From contig DASUZB010000258.1 of the NCBI GenBank assembly GCA_036377075.1, forward strand, positions 1-33,634: a stretch of 33,634 bases of DNA, in the 5' to 3' direction. Every line of letters begins with the position of its first letter. Positions within the stretch are counted from its first letter, which is position 1. The DNA comes from DASUZB01 sp036377075. Lineage in GTDB: Bacteria > Actinomycetota > CALGFH01. Position numbers and translations under genes: made by a program. The notes below the pieces were generated by a model that saw only the letters and a program-made list of their open reading frames with translations, searched no databases and was not told where the DNA came from. Shown piece after piece: positions 1 through 8,112 of the stretch.

Positions 1-807
1 GACCGCGAGATCCCGATCCGCGGCCCCGAGATCATCACGCCCGAGCGGATGGCCCAACTCCGCAAGGCATTGGCCGCCACCGCAAGGGTCAGGCCGGCGT
101 TCCGGGTCTACCCGCTGTCAGGCCGGATCTTCGGCGCCTGCGGCGTGCCGTTCAACGGCATCTACCGCAACGACTACGGCCACCGGAACCAGCGCCGCTA
201 CGAGTGCCGCTACAACGATCCCAAGTTCAACGGCACGGACAAGCGCTGCTACTGCCAACGGATCGACGCCGACTGGCTGGATGAGACGGTCTGGGCCGAG
301 GTGTCCACGGTGCTCTCGGACCCCGACCGGCTGCTCATGCTGGCACGGAAGCACCTCGACATGCGCGGCGGCGAGCTGCGCGCGGAGGCCAGCCAGATCG
401 GTAGCCTCGACCGTCGCCTCGCCGAGGCCAAGCGCAAGCGCACCAACCTCGCGCTGGCCGCCGCCGCGTCCGGGCCCGAGGCCGTTGCCGATGCCCTCGC
501 CGAGATCAACCGCGACATCGAGGCGCTCGAGCAGATGCAGGAGCAGGCCCGCGCGTGGGCGCGGGCCAACGCCGAGCGCACCGCGCTGGTCCGCAACCTG
601 TGGAGGTTCGCCGAGGTCGCGCGTGAACGGCTCGACGACCCGAAGCCAGAGCGGATGCGGGAAGTGTTCGACGCGCTCGACATCCGCGTGCAGGTCGTGC
701 GGGAGGGGGCTCGCCGCGGACGGCGCCGGAACCCACCGGACGTGCGCATTACAGGCGTGCTGCCGATCGGCAACCTTCACGAAGTGGCTAGTTCCACGGG
801 CCGATGA
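1..807 (+). CDS. Large serine recombinase/integrase, C-terminal part (5' end outside window)
   Basis: The frame is open from base 1, so the N-terminal catalytic domain lies to the left of the window. What remains is the end of the recombinase domain, a zinc-ribbon-like segment (LSGRIFGACG ... YECR ... RCYCQRIDA), a long charged coiled-coil region and a basic C-terminal tail. This order is that of large serine integrases of phages and integrative elements, where these parts bind att DNA and control direction of recombination. The first zinc-ribbon cysteine pair looks incomplete: IFGACG carries one Cys where CxxC is usual. The TGA stop (805-807) lies inside sequence that belongs to the neighbouring aldehyde dehydrogenase gene, so the last residues are encoded by target DNA. 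An integrase gene ending at its own att site is typical. The family call is firm; element type is unknown. Confidence 0.85.
   Translation, partial: DREIPIRGPEIITPERMAQLRKALAATARVRPAFRVYPLSGRIFGACGVPFNGIYRNDYGHRNQRRYECRYNDPKFNGTDKRCYCQRIDADWLDETVWAEVSTVLSDPDRLLMLARKHLDMRGGELRAEASQIGSLDRRLAEAKRKRTNLALAAAASGPEAVADALAEINRDIEALEQMQEQARAWARANAERTALVRNLWRFAEVARERLDDPKPERMREVFDALDIRVQVVREGARRGRRRNPPDVRITGVLPIGNLHEVASSTGR
788..807. other. Putative att junction (attL or attR) of an integrated element
   Basis: The dehydrogenase reading frame on the minus strand runs normally up to GVVGVIGPWN and then meets TAG (788-790). Intact aldehyde dehydrogenases continue after this motif with Tyr/Phe-Pro, codons such as TAC CCG, which closely resemble the TAG CCA seen here. 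The host/element crossover therefore probably lies in or next to the GGCCCGTGGAACTA stretch (minus strand, 789-802). The recombinase stop codon is in the same 20 bp. The crossover dinucleotide cannot be fixed without the other end of the element. Confidence 0.55.
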
Positions 808-1231
808 CGCCGACCACGCCCAGCGGCTGGTACTCGACCCAGGCGGCGTGGTTCTTGGCCAGCAGGGTGGTCTCGACGCGGCGGCGGGCCAGCACCTTGC
901 CGGCGCGGCGGGCGGCCCAGTCGAGGTGGTCGGCCACCAGGATCACCTCCACCAGCGCGTCCACCAGCGGTTTGCCGTTCTCCTGGTGGATCAGCTCGCA
1001 GAGCTCGTCGGAGCGCTGCACGATCAGGGTCTTGAACGCCTTGAGGCGGCGCCGCCTGCCGTCGGCGCCCAGGCCGGCCCACCAGGTGCCCGCGCGCCGG
1101 GCGCGCTCGACCGCGGCCCCCACCTCCTCGGGACCGTCGACGGCGAAGGTGCCGACCACCTCGCCGGTGGCCGGGTTGGTGGAGGTGAAGGTCTCGCCGC
1201 TGCGTACCTGTGGCTCCTGGGTGATGGCCAT
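788..1231 (-). pseudogene. NAD(P)-dependent aldehyde dehydrogenase, N-terminal 147 residues only (disrupted)
   Basis: The frame starts with ATG at 1231 and shows the N-terminal half of the ALDH cofactor domain: NPATGEVVGTF, HQENGKPLVDALVE, and EYQPLGVVGVIGPWN, which is the conserved strand before the nucleotide-binding region. A full enzyme has about 480-500 residues and carries the catalytic Cys and Glu further on; none of that is present. The break falls exactly at the end of the neighbouring recombinase gene, so I infer that integration split the gene and that the rest lies beyond the far end of the element. The ribosome-binding site is weak (CGGAG). The exact aldehyde substrate cannot be told. 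Confidence 0.8.
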
Positions 1232-1305
1232 GGCGTGGCTCCGTCGTCAGGACCGGCTGTTCCGGCACGATACGGATGGATCGGCAGAGCGTAGGTGAAC
1301 CGTCA

Positions 1306-1318
1306 CACCGGACCGGTG
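1306..1318. promoter_or_regulatory. Perfect inverted repeat CACCGG-A-CCGGTG
   Basis: A 6-bp perfect inverted repeat with a single central base sits between the end of gnd (1342) and the start of the truncated aldehyde dehydrogenase (1231). It could be an operator for the dehydrogenase or part of a small gnd terminator. The one-base centre favours a protein-binding dyad over an RNA hairpin. No T-run follows on either strand. The rest of 1232-1341 shows no gene. Confidence 0.3.
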
Positions 1319-1341
1319 GAGCTGTCAATCGGCCTGCCTTC

Positions 1342-2778
1342 CTACGCTTCCACCTCGCTGCCATCCTGCGACCAGCGGGTGTGGAAGCTGCCTTCCCGGT
1401 CGACGCGCCGGTAGGTGTGCGCCCCGAAGAAGTCGCGCAGCCCCTGGACGAGGTTGGCGGGCAGGCGCTCGCGCCGGTAGCCGTCGTAGTAGGCGAGCGA
1501 GGAGGCGAACGCCGGCACCGGGACGCCGAGCTCGATCGCGGTGGCGACCACCCGCCGCCAGGCGCCCTGGGCGGCGCCGACCGCCTCGGTGAAGTAGTCG
1601 GCCAGCAGCAGGTTGGGGAGGTGCGGGTCGCGCTCGTAGGCCTCGCGGATGCGGTCGAGGAAGCGCGCCCTGATGATGCAGCCGCCGCGCCAGATGGTCG
1701 CCATCGCGCCCGGGTCGACCGCCCAGCCGTACTCCTCGGAGGCGGCGGCGATCTGCTCGAAGCCTTGCGCGTAGGCGACCACCTTGGAGGCGTACAGGGC
1801 GTCGCGCACGTCCTCGACCAGGCGCTCGCCGCCGGCGGTGGTGGCGATGCGGTCGGGGCCGTGGAGCACGCCGGAGGCGAGCACGCGGTCGGCCTTGCGT
1901 GCCGAGAGCATGCGGGCGAACACCGCCTCGGTGATGCCGGTGACCGGCACGCCGAGCTCGAGCGCGGAGGCGACCGTCCAGCGGCCGGTGCCCTTCTGCT
2001 CTGCCTCGTCGAGGATCACGTCGACCAGTGGCTTGCCGCTGGCCTGGTCGACCTTGGCGAGCACCTTGGCGGTCGTCTCGATCAGGAACGACTCGAGGTC
2101 GCCCTGGTTCCAGTTGGCGAACACCTCGGCGAGCTCGGCGGGGGTCAGCCCGAGGGCCTGGCCGAGGAGGTCGTACGCCTCCGCGATGAGCTGCATGTCG
2201 GCGTACTCGATGCCGTTGTGGACCATCTTGACGAAGTGGCCGGCGCCGTCGGGGCCGACGTGGGTGCAGCACGGGACCCCGTCGACCTTGGCGGCGATCG
2301 CGGTCAGGACGCCCTCGACCGCGGCGTAGCCGTCCTTGGAGCCGCCGGGCATGATGCTGGGGCCGTGGAGCGCGCCCTCCTCGCCGCCGGAGATGCCGGT
2401 GCCGACGAAGTGCAGGCCCTGCTCGGCCAGGGCGCGCTCGCGCCTGCGGGTGTCGTCGAACCAGGAGTTGCCGCCGTCGATCAGCACGTCGCCGGGGTCG
2501 AGCAGCGGGGCGAGCTGGTCGACCACGGCGTCGACCGCGGGGCCGGCCTTGACCATGATCAGCACCCGTCGCGGGCGGGCCAGCGCCGCGACCAGCTCGT
2601 CGAGCGAGTGGGCGCCGCTGATCGGCCCTTCGTCGCCGTGGCTGGCGAGCAGCTCGTCGGTGCGGGCGGCGGTGCGGTTGTGGACCACGATCGGGATGCC
2701 GTGGCGGGCGACGTTGCGGGCGAGGTTCTGGCCCATCACGGCCAGGCCGGTGAGGCCGAACTCGGCGGTGCCAGCCAA
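1342..2778 (-). CDS. gnd: 6-phosphogluconate dehydrogenase (decarboxylating)
   Basis: Oxidative pentose phosphate pathway enzyme that converts 6-phosphogluconate to ribulose 5-phosphate and CO2 with reduction of NADP. The N-terminus shows the Rossmann motif GLAVMGQNLARN. This is followed by ILIMVKAG-like strands, GGNSWFDDT, the GISGGEEGA substrate signature, HVGPDGAGHFVKMVHNGIEY with the catalytic Lys, and the C-terminal FGAHTYRRVD. I place the start at TTG 2778 because GAGGAGG lies 8 nt before it and the resulting 478 residues match the long-form family. An ATG at 2826 would add 16 unconserved residues and has no clear ribosome-binding site. A thioesterase gene lies upstream on the same strand 73 nt away (25 nt if the ATG is used), so co-transcription is likely. 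Confidence 0.95.
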   Translation of the reverse strand: MAGTAEFGLTGLAVMGQNLARNVARHGIPIVVHNRTAARTDELLASHGDEGPISGAHSLDELVAALARPRRVLIMVKAGPAVDAVVDQLAPLLDPGDVLIDGGNSWFDDTRRRERALAEQGLHFVGTGISGGEEGALHGPSIMPGGSKDGYAAVEGVLTAIAAKVDGVPCCTHVGPDGAGHFVKMVHNGIEYADMQLIAEAYDLLGQALGLTPAELAEVFANWNQGDLESFLIETTAKVLAKVDQASGKPLVDVILDEAEQKGTGRWTVASALELGVPVTGITEAVFARMLSARKADRVLASGVLHGPDRIATTAGGERLVEDVRDALYASKVVAYAQGFEQIAAASEEYGWAVDPGAMATIWRGGCIIRARFLDRIREAYERDPHLPNLLLADYFTEAVGAAQGAWRRVVATAIELGVPVPAFASSLAYYDGYRRERLPANLVQGLRDFFGAHTYRRVDREGSFHTRWSQDGSEVEA

Positions 2779-2851
2779 GGTGTGCGCCTCCTCGAGGTCG
2801 TCGGGGTGGGGCGTGCCGGAGAGCATGGTAGGCGTGCGATCCGCCTGCCGT

Positions 2852-3631
2852 TCAGCGCTCGGCGACGTACAGGGTCTGCAGGCCGCGGGCGACCGGGCCG
2901 TGACGGTCGTGGATGGTGGACTCGGCCAGGCCGCTGCCGCCGGGGTCGATGGTGGTGCGGGCGTCGAGGCAGACCCACTCCCCGGCGGGCTCGCGCTGCA
3001 GGTGGACGGTGAGGTCGGGGTTGACGAACAGGTAGCGGCGCCAGTCGAGCACGGAGCTGACGCCGTTGCCGGAGTCGGCGGCGATCAGCACGCGGGTGAG
3101 CGGCGAGGGCTCCTCGCCGGGCAGCAGCGGGTGGCGCATGCGCAGCCAGACGGTCGCCGGCCCCGGTTCCCGGAACGAGCCGGTGACGAAGCGCCATTCC
3201 ATGCCGGTGTGGTAGCCGACCTCGGTGGCGGTCGGGAAGAACGGGCGGTGCTCTCCGTGGTCGGGGCCGGGTGGTGGCGGTCCGGCGCCGTCGAGGCCGC
3301 CGGGCAGCGTCAGCTCCGCGCGGCGCAGGCGCAGGGCGACGGCGCGCATGACCTCGGTGCCGCCGGCGCGCAGGCTCGCCTCGACCAGCTCGACGCTGCG
3401 GCCGCCGCGCACCACCTTCGCGGCGAGCTGCAGCGGGGCGATCGGTACCGGGCGGGGGATGTCGAAGGTGATCCGGGCGGTGCGCATGCCTTCCTGGCCG
3501 GCGAGTTCGACGGCGCGGCCGATCAGCGCGGCCGGCGGGCCGGCGTGCTGCGCGCCGGGGTCCCACGGCCCGCGGGTCAGCTCGGTCGGCTCGAACCCGT
3601 CGGCGTTCGGCAGGAAGAACGCCTCCGCCAC
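2852..3631 (-). CDS. Acyl-CoA thioesterase-like hotdog protein
   Basis: 259 residues with two hotdog-like halves. The first includes GPWDPGAQHAGPPAALIGRAVE and FDIPRPVPIAPL, typical of the TesB-related 4HBT_3 family, which hydrolyses acyl-CoA thioesters. The second half contains WLRMRHPLLPGEEPSPL and a conserved D-S-G-N-G segment. The start is GTG 3631, preceded by AAGGAGG at 3637-3643 with 5 nt spacing. The open frame continues upstream through other genes, but nothing there is homologous. It precedes gnd on the same strand and diverges from the LLM oxidoreductase at 3737. The substrate is unknown. Confidence 0.8.
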   Translation of the reverse strand: MAEAFFLPNADGFEPTELTRGPWDPGAQHAGPPAALIGRAVELAGQEGMRTARITFDIPRPVPIAPLQLAAKVVRGGRSVELVEASLRAGGTEVMRAVALRLRRAELTLPGGLDGAGPPPPGPDHGEHRPFFPTATEVGYHTGMEWRFVTGSFREPGPATVWLRMRHPLLPGEEPSPLTRVLIAADSGNGVSSVLDWRRYLFVNPDLTVHLQREPAGEWVCLDARTTIDPGGSGLAESTIHDRHGPVARGLQTLYVAER

Positions 3632-3736
3632 AGCGTCCTCCTTCCGCTCCTCGTACCCTCGACTGAAGCGCAACGCTACCGTAGCGGCGGCCGTGAGAGA
3701 GTTGCCCGACAGCCGAGCGGATGGAGGTACTTGCGG

Positions 3737-4669
3737 ATGGAGCTGCGCATCTTCACCGAGCCGCAGCAGGGCGCGAGCTACGAGCAGCTCCTGGGGATGG
3801 CCAGGGCGGCCGAGGAGGGCGGCTTCGGCGCCTTCTTCCGCTCGGACCATTTCCTGCGCTTCGGGCCGGGGGACGGGCTGCCCGGCCCCACGGACTCCTG
3901 GGTGACGCTGGCCGGGCTGGCGCGCGAGACCAGCCGCATCCGGCTCGGCACGATGGTCACCTCGGCCACCTTCCGCCTGCCCGGCATGCTGGCGGTCCAG
4001 GTGGCGCAGGTCGACGCGATGAGCGGCGGGCGGGTCGAGCTGGGCCTCGGCGCCGGCTGGTACGAGGAGGAGCACCGCGCCTACGGGGTGCCGTTCCCGC
4101 CGCTCGGGGAACGCTTCGAGCGCCTGGAGGAACAGCTCGCGATCGTCACCGGGATGTGGACCACGCCGCCGGGGGAGCGCTTCTCGTTCTCCGGCAGGCA
4201 CTACACCCTGGCCGACTGCCCGGCGCTGCCCAAGCCGGTGCAGCGGCCGCGGCCGCCGGTGGTCGTCGGCGGCATCGGCGGCCGCCGCACCCCGCGCCTG
4301 GCCGCCACCTACGCCGACGAGTACAACGTCGCCTTCGTCCCCGCCGACGCCAGCGGGATGCAGTACCGGCGCGTCCGCGAGGCCTGCGAGCGGGCCGGCC
4401 GCGACCCGGCGAGCCTGCGCCTCTCGGTCGCCCATACGGTCTGCTGTGGCCGCGACGAGGCCGAGTACGCGCGCCGCGCCGCCAGCATCGGCCGCGAGCC
4501 GGGCGAGTTGCGCGAGAGCTCCTTCGCGGGCACCCCCGAGGAGGTCGCCGAGCGCCTGCGCGCCTTCGCCGACCTCGGTGCCGAGCGCGCCTACCTCCAG
4601 GTGCTCGACCTCGACGACCTCGACCACGTCGCCGTGCTCGCCAAGGAGGTCATGCCCCTGGTGGCGTAG
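3737..4669 (+). CDS. LLM-class (luciferase-like) F420-dependent oxidoreductase
   Basis: 310-residue TIM-barrel enzyme of the bacterial luciferase-like monooxygenase superfamily. Visible signatures are RSDHFLRFG near the N-terminus, RLGTMVTSATFRLPGMLA, VDAMSGGRVELGLGAGWYEEEH with the GLGAGW cofactor region, RPPVVVGGIGG and the C-terminal FAGTPEEVAERL. Family members of this TIGR03560-like type in Actinomycetota generally use F420 rather than FMN, which fits the cofC gene in this window; the cofactor is an inference. ATG 3737 is preceded by GGAGG at 3723-3727. The gene ends 8 bp from the convergent thiL. The substrate cannot be deduced. Confidence 0.85.
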   Translation: MELRIFTEPQQGASYEQLLGMARAAEEGGFGAFFRSDHFLRFGPGDGLPGPTDSWVTLAGLARETSRIRLGTMVTSATFRLPGMLAVQVAQVDAMSGGRVELGLGAGWYEEEHRAYGVPFPPLGERFERLEEQLAIVTGMWTTPPGERFSFSGRHYTLADCPALPKPVQRPRPPVVVGGIGGRRTPRLAATYADEYNVAFVPADASGMQYRRVREACERAGRDPASLRLSVAHTVCCGRDEAEYARRAASIGREPGELRESSFAGTPEEVAERLRAFADLGAERAYLQVLDLDDLDHVAVLAKEVMPLVA

Positions 4670-4677
4670 GCCAGGGC

Positions 4678-5670
4678 TCAGCCGCGGAAGTGGTCGTAGG
4701 CGAGGCCGGCGAGGGGGAGGTCGCCGTGCGGCGTGCGGCGCACGCGGCGGGCGGGGTCGGCGGTGAAGCGGCCGCAGACGGTCGCGCCGGCCGCCGGGGC
4801 GTCCGGGGGCAGGGCGGCGGCGATGGCGAAGTCCTCGCCGCCGGCGAGGGCGAGGTCGAGCGGGTCGCGGCCGAGCAGGGCGGCGGCCTCGGCGACGCCG
4901 GGGGCGAGCGGCACGGCGGCGGCGTCCAGCTCGAGGCCGACGCCGGAGGCCTCGGCGAGGTGCAGGGCGTCGCCGGCGAGGCCGTCGGAGACGTCGAGCA
5001 TGGCGCTCGCGCCGGCCGCCGCCAGGCGGCGGCCCGCTTGGAGCTGGGGCCGGGGGCGGCGGTGGGCCGCCACCAGGCCGGGGAAGCGGTCGAGCAGTCG
5101 GCGTGCCGGCTCCTCGCCGCGGCGCAGCAGCTCCAGCCCGGCGGCGGCGGCGCCGAGCGGCGCGCTCACCGCGAGGCGGTCGCCCGGGCGGGCGCCGGCG
5201 CGGGTGACCACCTGCTCCGCCTCGCCGATGGCGGTCACCGCCAGCGACAGGACCGGCCCTGCCGAGGTGTCGCCGCCCGCCAGGCCGACCGCGAACTCCA
5301 GGCAGCACTCGCGCAGGCCGGCGTACACGCGGTCGAGCAGCGCGGTGCCGGTCTCGGGCGGCAGCGTCAGCGCGACCACCAGCCAGCGCGCCTCGGCGCC
5401 CATGGCGGCCAGGTCGGAGAGGTTGACCGCGACCGCCTTCCAGCCCCAGTCCTCCGGGTCCGACAGCGCCGGCGAGAAGTGCCGCCCCTCGACCACCACG
5501 TCGGTGGTGACCACCAGCCGCCACCCCGGCGTGGGGCGCAGCACGGCGGCGTCGTCGCCGACGCCGACCTCGACCCCGGCGGCCGGCGGGAGCCCGGCGG
5601 TGAGCCGCGCGATCAGGCCGAACTCGCCCAGCTCCGCGAGGGAGGGGGCTGGCTCGCCTGGTGCGGTCAG
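4678..5670 (-). CDS. thiL: Thiamine-monophosphate kinase
   Basis: Phosphorylates thiamine monophosphate to the cofactor thiamine diphosphate, the last step of thiamine biosynthesis. The sequence shows LGEFGLIARL, GVGDDAAVL (Mg/ATP Asp cluster), TTDVVVEGRHF, WGWKAVAVNLSDLAAMGA, GLAGGDTSAG and the C-terminal GGEDFAI, all ThiL/PurM-like ATP-binding signatures. There is no ATG, GTG or TTG in frame ahead of the conserved start. The best candidate is CTG at 5670, which overlaps the pckA stop as CTGA and lies 4 nt after AAGGCGG. That gives 330 residues, the normal family length. The arrangement implies translational coupling to pckA. The family call is firm, the start less so. Confidence 0.9.
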   Translation of the reverse strand: MTAPGEPAPSLAELGEFGLIARLTAGLPPAAGVEVGVGDDAAVLRPTPGWRLVVTTDVVVEGRHFSPALSDPEDWGWKAVAVNLSDLAAMGAEARWLVVALTLPPETGTALLDRVYAGLRECCLEFAVGLAGGDTSAGPVLSLAVTAIGEAEQVVTRAGARPGDRLAVSAPLGAAAAGLELLRRGEEPARRLLDRFPGLVAAHRRPRPQLQAGRRLAAAGASAMLDVSDGLAGDALHLAEASGVGLELDAAAVPLAPGVAEAAALLGRDPLDLALAGGEDFAIAAALPPDAPAAGATVCGRFTADPARRVRRTPHGDLPLAGLAYDHFRG

Positions 5671-7217
5671 GTGACCGCCTTCACGATGGCATCCTCCAGC
5701 CCGGGGAAGCCGGCCAGGTAGGCGGCGCGCTCCGCCTTGAGCCGCTCGACCTGCCTGGCGTACTCGTCGGTGCGGCCCTGCCGCTCGTAGAGGCGCCGGG
5801 GCTGCAGCAGCTCCGGGTCGTCGACGCCGGGGACGTCGCTGGCCACCTGGTAGCCGAAGTCGGGGTCCTCGTCCCAGCTGATGGCGCCCTCGGCGATGCC
5901 CTTGACGATCGCCGAGGAGTGCGGGATGCGGATCTTCTTGGAGCGGTCGTCGTCGTCCTTGCCGCCGACCCGCCCGGTGTTCAGCAGGTAGACCTGCAAC
6001 GGGCGGGCCTCGAGCAGCTCGGCCAGGCGGTTGCCCTGCTGCTCGTGGCGCAGGGGGAAGAACGGGTTGGTGCCCGGCACGCGCAGCGACTTCCCCTCCT
6101 CGGCCTTGCCGCCGGCCGAGGTCCCCTGGGTCTCGCCGAGCATGAAGTAGCCGGCCGCCTGGGCGACGTCGAGCCTGGCGACGCCGGGGATGATGTTCTC
6201 GTTGCGGTTGAGGATCAGCAGGAACGACGCGGGCGGCACCTGGTCGGCCGGCCAGTTGTCGATCGAGCGCATGTTGAACACGGCGCGCCCGTTCTTGGTG
6301 TAGGAGGTGTCGAAGAAGTCCAGTTCGTCGTCGTGCTGGGAGACGTTCTCCAGGTAGGCGTCGGGGCGGGTGACGGCGCCGTGGATGGCGGGCTCGTCCT
6401 CGGCGGAGAGGGCGAAGGTCTTGGCGAAGCAGCCGTCCTCGGTGGAGACGACCTCCCCGCCGGGGAACAGGCCGATGAAGTCGTCCTGGACCGCCTGGGA
6501 GCCGTTCTGCTTGGTGAACGTGGTGGTGGTCTTGCCCGTGCCCGAGAGGCCGACGATCAGCATCGTCTTGCGGCCGTCCGGGGTGGGGATGACCTTGCAG
6601 CCGGCGTGCATCGCCAGGCCGCCACCCTCGTAGACGCGCTTGTTCCACATGCGCAGGCCGCCCTTCTTGGACTCACCGAAGTAGTCCGAGTTGAGCACCC
6701 GCGTCACCCCGGCCTCCAGGTCGACGGCGATCACGCGGTCGTCCGGGTAGCCGGGCAGCGCCAGGTTCGGGGTGTAGACGATGGTGATCTCCGGCTCGTG
6801 GGCGGCGCTGCCGTCGTCGAGCGGATCGTAGTAGAGGAACCGCTGCATGCCGGCGACGTTGGCGTTGGCCTTCTCCATCACCAGGCGGGCCGGCGTGCGG
6901 TAGGGCCCGGCGTGGCCGATGAAGCCGTCGACCACCACCATGTCGTGCTCGCGGACGTACTCGTCCTGGATGGCGGCGACGCGGGCGCCTTCCTCCCGGC
7001 CGATGGTCTGGTCGGAGTGCCGCTCCGGCGTGTCGGTGACGATGTAGGTCGAGCCGGTGGAGCGGGAGACCACCCGGGTCTGCACGTTGACGTTGCCGTA
7101 CCTGGTCTGGCGCGCCTGGGGCATCTGGTCGGCGAACGCCCGCAGCTCCTCCTCGCTGGGACGGAACGCGACCGATCTGGCGGCGAGCGGGAGATCGTGC
7201 GGGGGTGAGCTCGACAT
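5667..7217 (-). CDS. pckA: Phosphoenolpyruvate carboxykinase (ATP)
   Basis: Converts oxaloacetate and ATP to phosphoenolpyruvate, the gluconeogenic exit from the TCA cycle. The 516-residue protein carries the kinase-1a P-loop GLSGTGKTT at about 223-231, the metal-binding QDDF near 244, RMWNKRVYEGGGLAMHAG, and the family-typical RIPHSSAIV and NTGRVGG. This is the ATP-dependent PckA family, not the GTP-dependent PckG family usual in Actinomycetota. ATG 7217 is chosen because GGAGG precedes it by 8 nt and the upstream extension is not conserved. It lies between a phosphoribosyltransferase gene (76 bp upstream) and thiL (overlapping) on the same strand. Confidence 0.95.
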   Translation of the reverse strand: MSSSPPHDLPLAARSVAFRPSEEELRAFADQMPQARQTRYGNVNVQTRVVSRSTGSTYIVTDTPERHSDQTIGREEGARVAAIQDEYVREHDMVVVDGFIGHAGPYRTPARLVMEKANANVAGMQRFLYYDPLDDGSAAHEPEITIVYTPNLALPGYPDDRVIAVDLEAGVTRVLNSDYFGESKKGGLRMWNKRVYEGGGLAMHAGCKVIPTPDGRKTMLIVGLSGTGKTTTTFTKQNGSQAVQDDFIGLFPGGEVVSTEDGCFAKTFALSAEDEPAIHGAVTRPDAYLENVSQHDDELDFFDTSYTKNGRAVFNMRSIDNWPADQVPPASFLLILNRNENIIPGVARLDVAQAAGYFMLGETQGTSAGGKAEEGKSLRVPGTNPFFPLRHEQQGNRLAELLEARPLQVYLLNTGRVGGKDDDDRSKKIRIPHSSAIVKGIAEGAISWDEDPDFGYQVASDVPGVDDPELLQPRRLYERQGRTDEYARQVERLKAERAAYLAGFPGLEDAIVKAVT

Positions 7218-7293
7218 GTGCGATGCCTCCACGTGCAGGTGCGACCACGTTGCCGCTACGGTCCGGGTGCCGGTGGCAGGGCCACGCACAAGT

Positions 7294-7977
7294 CTACCGG
7301 TGCGGTGGTTCCGCCCAGCGCAGGCAGGCGAGCACCTCTTCGTCGGTCACCTGTGGGAAGCTCGCGAACGCCTGGGCCACCGCCACGTACGGCTCGGGGG
7401 TCTCGAGGACGACCACCTCGTCGACCGCCCGGCCGAGCCGCTCGGCCAGCCCGGCCGGGCCGACCGGCACCCCGAGCACCACCCGGCCGGCGCCGACGCG
7501 CCGGCACCACCGCGCCGCGGCGACGCAGGTCCAGCCGGTGGCCACGCCGTCGTCGACCAGCACCGCGGTGCGACCGGCGAGCGCCGGCGGCGGGCGGTCG
7601 CCACGGTAGGCGGCGGTGCGGCGGGCGACCTCGACCCGCTGGCGCCGCACCTCGGCGCGCAGCGTGGCCGGGTCGAGCCCGAGCCGCTCGGCGGCCTCGT
7701 GGTCGATCGCCTCGATGCCGTCGGCGACCGCGCCGATGGCCAGCTCGGGGTTGTCGGGCGCGGTCAGCTTGCGCGGCACCACCACGTCCAGCGGCGCGCC
7801 GAGGCGGCGGGCGACGCGGGCCGCCACGATCGCGCCACCGCGGGGGATGGCGAGGATCGTGACCGGCTCGACGAGGCGCTCCGCCAGGACCCGGGCGAGC
7901 CGGTCGCCGGCCTCGACCCGGTCGGCGAACGGCCGCTGCCCTACCGGGGGAACCGCCCTCCACGGCTCGGCGTCAAT
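7294..7977 (-). CDS. Phosphoribosyltransferase-family protein
   Basis: A type I PRTase fold with FADRVEAGDRLARVLAERL at the N-terminus, ILAIPRGGAIVAARVARRLGAPLDVVVPRKL in the core, and the PRPP-binding loop AVLVDDGVATG near the middle. Stand-alone proteins of this kind are common in Actinomycetota and the acceptor base is generally unknown. No ATG, GTG or TTG occurs in frame before the conserved N-terminus. An ATT codon at 7977 is preceded by GGGAGG at ideal 7-nt spacing (7985-7990), and a TAGGAT -10-like box lies at 8033-8038, so I propose an ATT start giving 227 residues. It is the first gene of a possible PRTase-pckA-thiL set. Confidence 0.75.
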   Translation of the reverse strand: MDAEPWRAVPPVGQRPFADRVEAGDRLARVLAERLVEPVTILAIPRGGAIVAARVARRLGAPLDVVVPRKLTAPDNPELAIGAVADGIEAIDHEAAERLGLDPATLRAEVRRQRVEVARRTAAYRGDRPPPALAGRTAVLVDDGVATGWTCVAAARWCRRVGAGRVVLGVPVGPAGLAERLGRAVDEVVVLETPEPYVAVAQAFASFPQVTDEEVLACLRWAEPPHR

Positions 7978-8112
7978 CGTCGCACCTCCCGCGATCAGGA
8001 CGACCGGGCCAAGCTGCCGGCCCGGCGACGCGATCCTACCCCGGCGTGCCGCGCCAGCGCCGGGCGCGACCCCTTCGGTGGGCTCTTCCCGCAGGTCGCG
8101 GCCTGGGTTTCC

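Noticed and set aside
1276..3012. A 578-codon plus-strand open frame opposite gnd
   Set aside because: Repetitive Gly/Asp/Val-rich composition and no recognisable motif; gnd on the other strand is certain.
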